Shown: positions 17,341 to 24,772 of the stretch, in pieces
How positions within the stretch are numbered: position 1 is the first letter of the stretch
How the letters are laid out: every line of letters begins with the position of its first letter
NCBI GenBank assembly: GCA_910587235.1
Contig: CAJUKD010000001.1
Span: 62,001-126,000, forward strand
DNA length: 64,000 bases
Direction of reading: 5' to 3'
Origin: an uncultured Muribaculaceae bacterium
Lineage (GTDB): Bacteria > Bacteroidota > Bacteroidia > Bacteroidales > Muribaculaceae
The notes under the pieces: generated by a model
The model's input: the letters and a program-made list of their open reading frames with translations, nothing else
Told to the model about the DNA's origin: nothing
The model's database searches: none
Position numbers and translations under genes: made by a program

Positions 17341-19533
17341 TTATCGTATGAATAGCAGTTCGCGGTACTTTGGCAGTGGCCACATCTCGTTGTCGACGAG
17401 CAGTTCGAGTTTGTCGATATGGCGGCGTATGCTCTGCATTGCCGGCACGATGTTGTCGTGGTAGGCAATGGCTTTCTCGCGTTCGTCGGCTATGGCGTTG
17501 GCTCGCTTGCGGGCTTCGACCATCTCCTCGACCTGTTTTTTGATCTCTCCGGCATGGCGCGATATGCGTTCTATCGTGTCGAGGTCGGCGCGCGACATCT
17601 CGGCAGCTTTGTATTTTTCGAATACGGTCGAGAGCTTCATCACATTGTCGAGCAGCGACGACTGGTAGCGTATCGCCACGGGCAATATGTGGTTGATGGC
17701 GAGGTCGCCGAGGACGCGGGCCTCGATCTGTACTTTCTTGGTGTACATTTCCCATTTGACCTCGTTACGGGCTTCCAGTTCGACTTTCGAAAGCACGCCC
17801 GTGCGGTCGAACATTGCGATGCTTGCCTCGCTGAGATATGAGTCGAAGATGCGGGGAGCGCTGCTTTCGCAGTCCAGGCCGCGGCGTGCGGCTTCTATCT
17901 GCCATTCTTCGCTATAGCCGTTGCCGTCGAAGTGTATGTTTTTCGAGGCTTTGATGAGTATGCGCAGTTCATCGAGTATGGCGTCCTGAAGAGTCGAGCC
18001 TGCGGCTGTGCGGGCGTCGACCTTCTGGCGGAAGTCTTCGAGCTGGTCGGCTACGGCCGCGTTGAGTACGATCATGGCCGAGGCGCAGTTGGCCGACGAG
18101 CCGACGGCGCGGAATTCGAATCGATTGCCCGTGAAAGCGAAAGGCGAGGTGCGGTTGCGGTCGGTGTTGTCGATCATGATTTCAGGAATCTGCGCCAGGC
18201 CGAGCGAATAACCTGCTTTACGCGACAGGTCGGTCAGGTCTTCCGACGAACTGTTCTCGATCACGTCGAGTATTCCTGCCAGCTGGCTGCCTGTGAAAAT
18301 CGATATGATGGCGGGGGGCGCTTCGTTGGCGCCGAGGCGATGTGCGTTGGTGGCTGACATTATCGAGGCCTTGAGCAGGGCATTGTGGCGATGCACGGCG
18401 GCCATGACGTTGACGGTGAATGTGATGAAGCGCAGGTTTTCCATCGGAGTGCGGCCTGGAGCGAAAAGCTGTGTGCCGCGGTCGGTGCCGAGGCTCCAGT
18501 TGTTGTGCTTGCCGGAGCCGTTGACTCCTTTGAAGGGTTTTTCGTGGAGCAGCACGCGGAAATTGTGGCGGCGTGCAACCTCGTTCATCACCGACATCAG
18601 GAGCAGATTGTGGTCGTTGGCAAGGTTAAGTTCCTCATATATGGGAGCCAGCTCGAACTGGTTGGGCGCCACCTCGTTGTGGCGTGTCTTGGCGGGTATG
18701 CCCAGACGGTGGCATTCGATTTCCAGATCAAGCATGAAAGCTTCTACCCTCGAGGGAATAGCGCCGAAATAGTGGTCTTCGAGCTGCTGGTTTTTGGGGC
18801 TTTCGTGGCCCATCAGCGTGCGGCCGGTCATCACTAGGTCGGGGCGTGCGGCATATAGGGATTCGTCGACAAGGAAATATTCCTGTTCCCAGCCCAGCAG
18901 CGGCGTTACGTGCTTCACTTCGGGGTCGAAGTAGCGTGCCACGGGGGTGGCGGCGCGGTCTATGGCGTTGATTGCACGCAGAAGGGGGGTCTTGTAGTCG
19001 AGGCTTTCGCCTGTATATGATATGAAGATAGTCGGAATGCAGAGAGTTTCGCCCATGATGAAAGCAGGCGACGATATGTCCCATGCCGAGTATCCGCGGG
19101 CTTCGAATGTGTTGCGTATTCCGCCGTTGGGGAAACTCGATGCGTCGGGTTCCTGCTGCACCAGCAGTTTGCCTGTGAACTCCTCGACCACTCCGCCGCC
19201 GCCGTCGTGTTCAACGAAAGCGTCGTGCTTTTCGGCGGTGCCTCCCGTCAGCGGGTGGAACCAGTGTGTGTAGTGGCGGGCGCCGTTGTCTATGGCCCAG
19301 CGGCGCATGCCTATGGCCACATTGTCGGCCAGCGAGCGGGTGATGGGCTTTTTGTTCTCGATGGCGTCCACAAGGGCGTCGAATGTGTCGCGCGAAAGGT
19401 ATTCGAACATTACGCGACGGTTGAACACGGCCTTGGCATAGTAGGATTCCGGACGTTCGGCCGGAATTTCGACGGCCACGGCTTTACGGTTCTGTGCTTC
19501 TTCTACGGCTTTGAAGCGGATTGAGGATGACAT
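17341..19533 (-). CDS. glnN: Glutamine synthetase type III
   Basis: Makes glutamine from glutamate, ammonia and ATP. The length of 730 residues is diagnostic for GSIII, against about 450 for GSI. The N-terminus is unlike GSI. The catalytic core holds KPFKGVNGSGKHNNWS and NRTSPFAFTGNRFEFR, the metal- and substrate-binding stretches, followed by GSSANCA. The C-terminal third is helical and charged. It starts at ATG 19533 and has its own probable promoter at 19769, leaving a leader of about 230 bases with a terminator-like hairpin, so nitrogen-dependent attenuation is a possibility worth testing. Confidence 0.96.
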   Translation of the reverse strand: MSSSIRFKAVEEAQNRKAVAVEIPAERPESYYAKAVFNRRVMFEYLSRDTFDALVDAIENKKPITRSLADNVAIGMRRWAIDNGARHYTHWFHPLTGGTAEKHDAFVEHDGGGGVVEEFTGKLLVQQEPDASSFPNGGIRNTFEARGYSAWDISSPAFIMGETLCIPTIFISYTGESLDYKTPLLRAINAIDRAATPVARYFDPEVKHVTPLLGWEQEYFLVDESLYAARPDLVMTGRTLMGHESPKNQQLEDHYFGAIPSRVEAFMLDLEIECHRLGIPAKTRHNEVAPNQFELAPIYEELNLANDHNLLLMSVMNEVARRHNFRVLLHEKPFKGVNGSGKHNNWSLGTDRGTQLFAPGRTPMENLRFITFTVNVMAAVHRHNALLKASIMSATNAHRLGANEAPPAIISIFTGSQLAGILDVIENSSSEDLTDLSRKAGYSLGLAQIPEIMIDNTDRNRTSPFAFTGNRFEFRAVGSSANCASAMIVLNAAVADQLEDFRQKVDARTAAGSTLQDAILDELRILIKASKNIHFDGNGYSEEWQIEAARRGLDCESSAPRIFDSYLSEASIAMFDRTGVLSKVELEARNEVKWEMYTKKVQIEARVLGDLAINHILPVAIRYQSSLLDNVMKLSTVFEKYKAAEMSRADLDTIERISRHAGEIKKQVEEMVEARKRANAIADEREKAIAYHDNIVPAMQSIRRHIDKLELLVDNEMWPLPKYRELLFIR

Positions 19534-19573
19534 ATAATATATGTATTATTAATTGTAAAATACTGTCGTTGGC

Positions 19574-19636
19574 AAAAAAAGAATCCCGCTTGGCGGAGTC
19601 GGAGGCTGTTGTGGCAGCCGCCCGGACGCAAGCGGG
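19574..19636 (-). terminator. Terminator-like hairpin in the glnN leader
   Basis: Outer stem CCCGCTTG (19585-19592) with CAAGCGGG (19629-19636), inner stems GGCGG/CCGCC and GGCTG/CAGCC. On the minus strand it is followed by ATTC and seven T (19574-19580), 40 bases before the glnN ATG. This looks like an attenuator, or a repeat element mimicking one. Confidence 0.5.
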
Positions 19637-19679
19637 TCGGTAGGTGGAATTTGTTCGGTATGGCTCGGCGTAGCAATGG

Positions 19680-19698
19680 CCTACGGAGCGACCGTAGG
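19680..19698. repeat. Perfect hairpin in the glnN leader
   Basis: CCTACGG, a 5-base loop, then CCGTAGG. It sits midway in the predicted glnN leader and could be part of a folded regulatory RNA. Confidence 0.55.
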
Positions 19699-19768
19699 TC
19701 GGGGAGGGCAGAAAGAGCGTTTCTCTTCGTCGAAGCATACCTTAGGAATGTATCGGTTGTTATCCACC

Positions 19769-19777
19769 GCAAAGGTA
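19769..19777 (-). promoter_or_regulatory. -7 promoter box for glnN
   Basis: The plus strand reads GCAAAGGTA, which is TACCTTTGC on the minus strand, an exact TAnnTTTGC. Transcription would start near 19765, about 230 bases before the glnN ATG. Confidence 0.5.
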
Positions 19778-19824
19778 GCTATTTCATTTCAACCCTGCAA
19801 TTTTTTTTGCAGGATGGCATGTCC

Positions 19825-19864
19825 GGTTTAGGGTTTAGAGAACGTAGTGACGTGCCGTGGCAAG
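19825..19864. repeat. Copy of a dispersed intergenic repeat
   Basis: Contains GGTTTAGGGTTTAGAG followed by AACGTAGTGACGTGCCGTGG, matching the ends of the element at 24247-24772 with a few changes and a shorter second half. Confidence 0.6.
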
Positions 19865-19947
19865 TAATGGCTTATAGTTTCGCGGAAAGCTTGTGCTATT
19901 TAGTGATTATTAACAATTGATAGGCCGGTCAATTATGAAATTAGGAT

Positions 19948-19956
19948 TAATTTTGT
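19948..19956 (+). promoter_or_regulatory. -7 promoter box for the candidate RNA
   Basis: TAATTTTGT fits TAnnTTTG followed by T exactly. The nearest upstream TTG (19917) is too far, so support is from the -7 box alone. Confidence 0.4.
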
Positions 19957-20098
19957 ATTGCAATTTATGTACAATTCCGATGTATTATACTGTTGAGCGA
20001 TCTCTCTATTCGACAATGATGTCGAGTTCAATGATATACAGGGCAAAAAGTGTGCCCGCAAAAGAGGCCATGTCCGTTTAAGGCATGGCCTCTTTTTT
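19957..20098 (+). ncRNA. Candidate small RNA or terminated leader
   Basis: No protein gene lies between the TAATTTTGT box at 19948 and the strong terminator at 20061-20095, yet the interval has the build of a transcript. It contains a perfect hairpin TCGACA-ATGA-TGTCGA near 20010, a second hairpin GGGCA-7 bases-TGCCC at 20041-20057, then the terminator. The predicted RNA is about 140 bases. It ends about 75 bases before the Ig-repeat gene, so it could also be an attenuated leader of that gene. I cannot assign it to a known RNA family. Confidence 0.35.
20061..20095 (+). terminator. Strong intrinsic terminator with no protein gene upstream
   Basis: AAAGAGGCCATG (20061-20072) pairs perfectly with CATGGCCTCTTT (20084-20095) and runs into a T tract on the plus strand. 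Confidence 0.8.
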
Positions 20099-20173
20099 GT
20101 TTTATCAATTTGTATAGGTACAAATTACGGCGAATAACAAACTCAAAATATCAATCACATTTCAAATCAAATT

Positions 20174-23100
20174 ATGAAAAAACTCTTACTATTTTTTACA
20201 TTCCTAAGCGCCATCGCACTCTGGACCCATGCCGATGTGGTGGCATTTGTCGCTGATGGCTTTACCTACTCCGGTACGGGCACGAATGTGACTATCAAAA
20301 ATAATTCATCTAATAATATTGCAGGTGAATCATTTTCAAATAATGACGTAACAATTACATTCGAATCCGCCAACTCTACAAAAGTCACAGTAAACTCCAA
20401 TTTGGTTCGTTGGTATGCTGGTGATATATTGCATTTTACACATACAGATGGTGTAACAATAGAAAATATAAAAGTTAATTGTTCTTCGTCTACTTATGCA
20501 GGAAAAACTACTACTCCTGCGTTTTCATCGAATACTAATAATATAAATACGTATATTTTAACAGAAACGCAACAGGCTTTATCGGATTTTACAATAAAGA
20601 CTTCTGCTCAAAAACGTTTTTCTTACATCGAAGTAACTTACAGCAAGAAAACTCTTCTGCCCGATGCTCCCATCACATTCGGTTCCGGAATTGATAACTC
20701 GACTCAGACGATAGATATCGTAAAGGATGTAGCGAATGACTATTGGACTGCAGCTCCAGTGCTTAGCGGTGCTGACGGACTCCCGGTTACATACGCTTCG
20801 AGCGATGACAATGTCGCTATGATGGATGACGACAAAGTCATGATTGTAAGCGCCGGCACGACCACTATCTCCGCTACCAGTGCAGCTACCGAACAGTATG
20901 CCGAAACTACGGTTTCATATACCCTTGTGGTCGAGAAAGCTACGCCTGTTATCAAATTCACGCAGGAGAAAGTTACGCTGAACGCAGGAGAGGAATACAC
21001 ACCTGCATTCACCGACGATACAACCCCCGGCCTTACATATGCATATTCGATTGCCAACGAAGATCTCGCTCTGATTGACGAAAATACAGGGCATATTCTT
21101 GCTGACGAAAACAGCGGCACGACCACCGTCACCGCTACATCCGCGGAAACGGCAACCTATAAGTCAGGCTCGGCTTCGTTCACCCTCGAAGTAAAAGGCA
21201 AGCTCGCTCCGACTCTTGCTTTCAACCGCGAAATCACCGACGGAAAGGTGATAATCAATCTTGTCGACGATGTGAATAATGGCGAATGGACGAACCCGGT
21301 TCTTGCTACATGCGCTGAAAACCTTTCGGTGAAATACCGCTCGTCCAATGAAGAAGTCGTTATGGCCGAGGATGGTATGTTTATGACAGTCGGACCAGGT
21401 ACAACGACCATCACGGCCTACACTGAATCGACACCTGAATACGCTTCCGCTTCCATCAGCTACGAACTTGTGGTTGAAAAGAAAGCTATGACACTTACGC
21501 TTGACCCTGCCACGGAAAACTACGATCTTATGCTCGGTGATGAAGCTCCTGTCGCAGTATTTGTCAACGGTGCCTCGTCTGAAGCCGTGACAGTCAGCAG
21601 CAGCGACGAAGCTGTGGCTGTATATGCCGACGGCAAAATCACTACCAAAGGCGCCGGTACAGCTGAACTGACTTTCACTCTTGCCGAAACAGCCACCGCT
21701 ACGGGTGCTGTCGCCAAAGTAACCGTCAACGTCACTGACCCCAATGCTCCCAAAGTCGACGTGCTCACGACAACGGTGTTTAATAAGAATTCATATACTA
21801 CCGCTGTGACATACAATTCGGATGAAACAAAAGCTTCATATACCGGATATGTTATGAATAATAAAGATAACATGCAGATGAATGCCGGTAGTAGTAACGG
21901 TATCTATACTATTAAATCCGGCGGTGTTGTTAAAAATGTTACTTTCAAGTGGGCATCCAATACCACTGCAGAGCGTGAATTTGTGATATATGGTTCTCAT
22001 ACGGCATATACAGGCAAACCGACATCAAAAGAACTTGCTCGATTTAAATACGCTTCCGGCGACACTGAAAAAACATTTGATTTTACAAGCCTGGATGAAC
22101 AATATGAATATGTAGGATTTAATTCAGGCGGAAAAGTAATTTATGTCGAATATATCAAGGTTGAATGGGGTGCTGGTCTGCCCGTCGCTACCCTGACATT
22201 CCCCGAAGGTGTAGCCGCTTCGGAGCAGACGGTCAATATCGTCGACGATGTTAACGCCGAAGGCTATTGGGAAGCAGCTCCCAAGGCTACCTGTGCCGAA
22301 GGTCTTGACATAATCTACACTTCCTCAAATCCTGAAATCGCCGCATTCGACGAAACAGGCTTGAAAATCCTTGCCGCCGGCACGACAACAGTCACAGCCG
22401 AGGTGAAATCGACAAGCGAATATGCAGGTGCAAAAATCAGCTACACTCTCAATGTGGTAAAGGCTGTTCCCGTTCTTAAGTTCACCGCCGAATCGGCAAG
22501 CGTCAAGGAAGGCGAAAGCATTGCCATGCCAGCTGTCGAGTGCACCGAAGGACTTACGCTTACATATTCCACCGACAATACATTGCTTTCCATAGCCGAG
22601 GACGGCAGCAGCATCATTGCCGCCGCTGTGGAAGCTGATACTGATGTGGTGCTGAAAGCTGCTTTCGCAGGCGACGCCCGCTACAAGGCTGCCGAAGCCA
22701 CTATCCCTGTTAAGATTATCGCCAAACTGCATGCCACCCTCAGCTTCGGTGAAGCTGTCGACGGCCAGGAACAGAGCGTTGCTCTCGTCGATTTCGATGG
22801 CAAGGCATGGACAGAAGCCCCTGTCGCAACATGCTCCGCGGAACTGCCCGTGATCTATAGCACTGCCGATGCAGCTGTGGCTGAATACGTCGACGGCGCT
22901 CTTGTGATCCGCGCGCTCGGTACGACTACCGTCACCGCTTCCGTCGAGGCTACCGAAGAGTATGCAGCCGTAAGCACGAGCTATACTCTGAATGTTGTCC
23001 GCAAACCGACTGTCATTACATTCAACCCCGATAAGTCTATCTACAGCTACCCCAATACCGTACAGGTGGGCGACAGCTTCGAAGTGCTGCTCAACGGCGA

Positions 23101-24169
23101 AACGGCCGACGGCTCACGTGAGGTGAAAGTGGCCGGCAGCGACGACAATGTGGCTACATGGGAAGGTGGAACAATCCAGTTCGGCGGCGCTCTGGGCACC
23201 ACCGTGCTTACATTCTCCGTTGATGAAAACAAACACTACGAAGCCGCTTCCGCCGAAGTGAAAGTCACAGTCTACGATCCCGCCGTTCCCGAAGATACCG
23301 ATGCCGACTTTAAGTTTGACTTCACCCAAGGTGCGAACTATGGCCTGTCAGCTTCGTTCCAAAACAATTCAAATCATGTAAGTGAATGGACAGATGAAAA
23401 TACAGGAATAAAGTACAAAATGGAAGCTGAGGTAGCAACATCCTTCGGCCTGTATTCAGAACTTCGATTCTATAAGAATGGAACTACTTACATTACAATA
23501 TCTGCGCCCAGCCATTTCACAATCAAAAATATTGTTGTAAATGGTACAGCCAAAACAGGCTTCAGCGTTGAAGAGGGCAATGGTAAATATGCGGACGGAA
23601 CCTGGACCGGCAATAGTAAAGAAGTGAGAATGAGTGTATCTGTAAGTAGTACGCTGAAAGTTAATGCTCTTTCTGTCACCTACTGCCGTCAGCCTGAGAT
23701 TCCACTACACAGCTTCGATAAGGCTACCAATACGCTCCACTTCGAAGTTCCCGAAAATGGCGACGGCGCGCATGTGCTGCATGTTATGGTGAAGGACGGC
23801 TACTACGATTTCTCCATGGATGAAGAGGCTCAGAACTCTCCCCGCCGTGCTGCTTCCACCGCCGACTTCGGCGCTGACTGGACCGACCTCGGCACCGATA
23901 AACTCGACATCACTCCCGAACGCGACAAGACAATCCTTGTGCGCACAGTCCACAGCGAAAGCCGCACTCCGAGCACTGGTACAATCAGCTACTACACCGA
24001 CAGCGAAGGTACTACTACCGGCGTAGGCAATGTGGCCGTGAATGGCGACGCTGATTCCGACGCAGAGTACTATACCCTGCAGGGCGTACGCGTGGCTGCC
24101 GACAACCTGACCCCCGGCTTCTATATCTGCCGTCAGGGCAAGACTGTCAGCAAGATTCTTGTGAAATAA
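20174..24169 (+). CDS. Large secreted protein with duplicated Ig-like (Big) modules and a T9SS-like tail
   Basis: A 1331-residue exported protein: signal peptide MKKLLLFFTFLSAIALWTHA, then a repeating layout. An E domain (about 25-160) is followed by four Ig-like modules A-D (162-534), a second E domain (535-668), a second A-D set (669-1049), a third E domain (1050-1175) and a C-terminal part. Modules A and C share GTTTITA-like strands and SYTLxV endings; D modules end in VTDP or VYDP. The end, YYTLQGVRVAADNLTPGFY plus a basic tail, resembles type A T9SS sorting signals. DNA for the E domains is clearly more AT-rich than the rest. Likely a cell-surface protein; ligand unknown. Confidence 0.8.
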   Translation: MKKLLLFFTFLSAIALWTHADVVAFVADGFTYSGTGTNVTIKNNSSNNIAGESFSNNDVTITFESANSTKVTVNSNLVRWYAGDILHFTHTDGVTIENIKVNCSSSTYAGKTTTPAFSSNTNNINTYILTETQQALSDFTIKTSAQKRFSYIEVTYSKKTLLPDAPITFGSGIDNSTQTIDIVKDVANDYWTAAPVLSGADGLPVTYASSDDNVAMMDDDKVMIVSAGTTTISATSAATEQYAETTVSYTLVVEKATPVIKFTQEKVTLNAGEEYTPAFTDDTTPGLTYAYSIANEDLALIDENTGHILADENSGTTTVTATSAETATYKSGSASFTLEVKGKLAPTLAFNREITDGKVIINLVDDVNNGEWTNPVLATCAENLSVKYRSSNEEVVMAEDGMFMTVGPGTTTITAYTESTPEYASASISYELVVEKKAMTLTLDPATENYDLMLGDEAPVAVFVNGASSEAVTVSSSDEAVAVYADGKITTKGAGTAELTFTLAETATATGAVAKVTVNVTDPNAPKVDVLTTTVFNKNSYTTAVTYNSDETKASYTGYVMNNKDNMQMNAGSSNGIYTIKSGGVVKNVTFKWASNTTAEREFVIYGSHTAYTGKPTSKELARFKYASGDTEKTFDFTSLDEQYEYVGFNSGGKVIYVEYIKVEWGAGLPVATLTFPEGVAASEQTVNIVDDVNAEGYWEAAPKATCAEGLDIIYTSSNPEIAAFDETGLKILAAGTTTVTAEVKSTSEYAGAKISYTLNVVKAVPVLKFTAESASVKEGESIAMPAVECTEGLTLTYSTDNTLLSIAEDGSSIIAAAVEADTDVVLKAAFAGDARYKAAEATIPVKIIAKLHATLSFGEAVDGQEQSVALVDFDGKAWTEAPVATCSAELPVIYSTADAAVAEYVDGALVIRALGTTTVTASVEATEEYAAVSTSYTLNVVRKPTVITFNPDKSIYSYPNTVQVGDSFEVLLNGETADGSREVKVAGSDDNVATWEGGTIQFGGALGTTVLTFSVDENKHYEAASAEVKVTVYDPAVPEDTDADFKFDFTQGANYGLSASFQNNSNHVSEWTDENTGIKYKMEAEVATSFGLYSELRFYKNGTTYITISAPSHFTIKNIVVNGTAKTGFSVEEGNGKYADGTWTGNSKEVRMSVSVSSTLKVNALSVTYCRQPEIPLHSFDKATNTLHFEVPENGDGAHVLHVMVKDGYYDFSMDEEAQNSPRRAASTADFGADWTDLGTDKLDITPERDKTILVRTVHSESRTPSTGTISYYTDSEGTTTGVGNVAVNGDADSDAEYYTLQGVRVAADNLTPGFYICRQGKTVSKILVK

Positions 24170-24199
24170 TCCCCTTGCGGGTCATCCGCATGACATAAA

Positions 24200-24242
24200 A
24201 AAACAACGGGGCGTGCCTTCCATAGGCGCGCCCCGTTGTTTT
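24200..24242 (+). terminator. Terminator of the Ig-repeat gene
   Basis: AAAACAACGGGGCG (24200-24213) pairs with CGCCCCGTTGTTTT (24229-24242), a perfect 14-bp stem ending in T. Confidence 0.85.
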
Positions 24243-24246
24243 ATGG

Positions 24247-24772
24247 GGTTTATAGTTTAAGGTTTAAAGTTTAGAGAATTTCGAACCTAACGTAGGGACG
24301 TGCCGTGGCACGTCAAATTTTGTCCGACGAGTCGTTCTGTCACAACGTCGGCTCTCCGAGCCTCGATGTTATTCCGTTCGTTCCACCCCATGAAATCATG
24401 GGGTTAAACACAAGCGCGCACCCTCCGGGCGCTTTTGGGACGTGCTGTGGGGGGGGGGAGGCCGGAGGCCTTACATTTTGTATAGCCTCAGGATTACGGA
24501 GCGCAGCGTAGTTTCCTGAGGATCTGTGGCATGGTATATAATAAATTAAGGTCGAAGATCTTACATCGTGTTGGGATGCAAGGTCTTCGACCTTTGAATG
24601 GGAGATTGCTTCTGTCCTCCGGGATTCCGGGCTTATGCGAATAGAAATATGCTGTCGGATTTCGGAGTTTTGCCGGATGTGTTATGGCGCTGCAAGGCAG
24701 CTATCCAAGTTTCAATTTCAGACGTGCCGCGGCACGTCCCTACGTGCAAAAGCTCTCTAAACTCTAAACCTT
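24247..24772. repeat. 526-base intergenic element with inverted ends (MITE-like)
   Basis: The left end (24247-24314) and the reverse complement of the right end (24721-24772) share AAGGTTTAxAGTTTAGAG, then CGTAGGGACGTGCCG and GGCACGTC. Inside are several perfect hairpins: CCCCATGA/TCATGGGG (24386-24403), CCTCAGGA/TCCTGAGG (24486-24521) and an 11-bp stem (24548-24558 with 24584-24594), plus a run of ten G at 24449-24458. No transposase or credible gene is inside. The right end abuts the htrA stop codon. It could be a non-autonomous mobile element or a cluster of palindromic repeats. Confidence 0.55.

Larger units (their letters stand above)
19534..20173. other. 640-base intergenic region between glnN and the Ig-repeat gene
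   Basis: Divergent region. The left part is the glnN leader (hairpins and promoter listed separately). A repeat copy lies at 19825-19864. The right part holds a promoter box, a hairpin-rich stretch and a strong terminator, listed as a candidate RNA. A short open frame on the minus strand runs from 19738 into glnN, but it crosses the hairpins and I do not call it a gene. Confidence 0.6.

Noticed and set aside
19484..19738. Minus-strand frame in the glnN leader overlapping its start
   Set aside because: Arg- and Pro-rich translation of hairpin DNA; a leader peptide cannot be excluded but has no support.
19759..19767. DnaA-box-like TTATCCACC
   Set aside because: A single imperfect copy 8 kb from dnaA without an AT-rich unwinding region does not make an origin.
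24305..24511. 68-codon open frame inside the intergenic element
   Set aside because: It runs through hairpins and the G tract with no protein-like composition.
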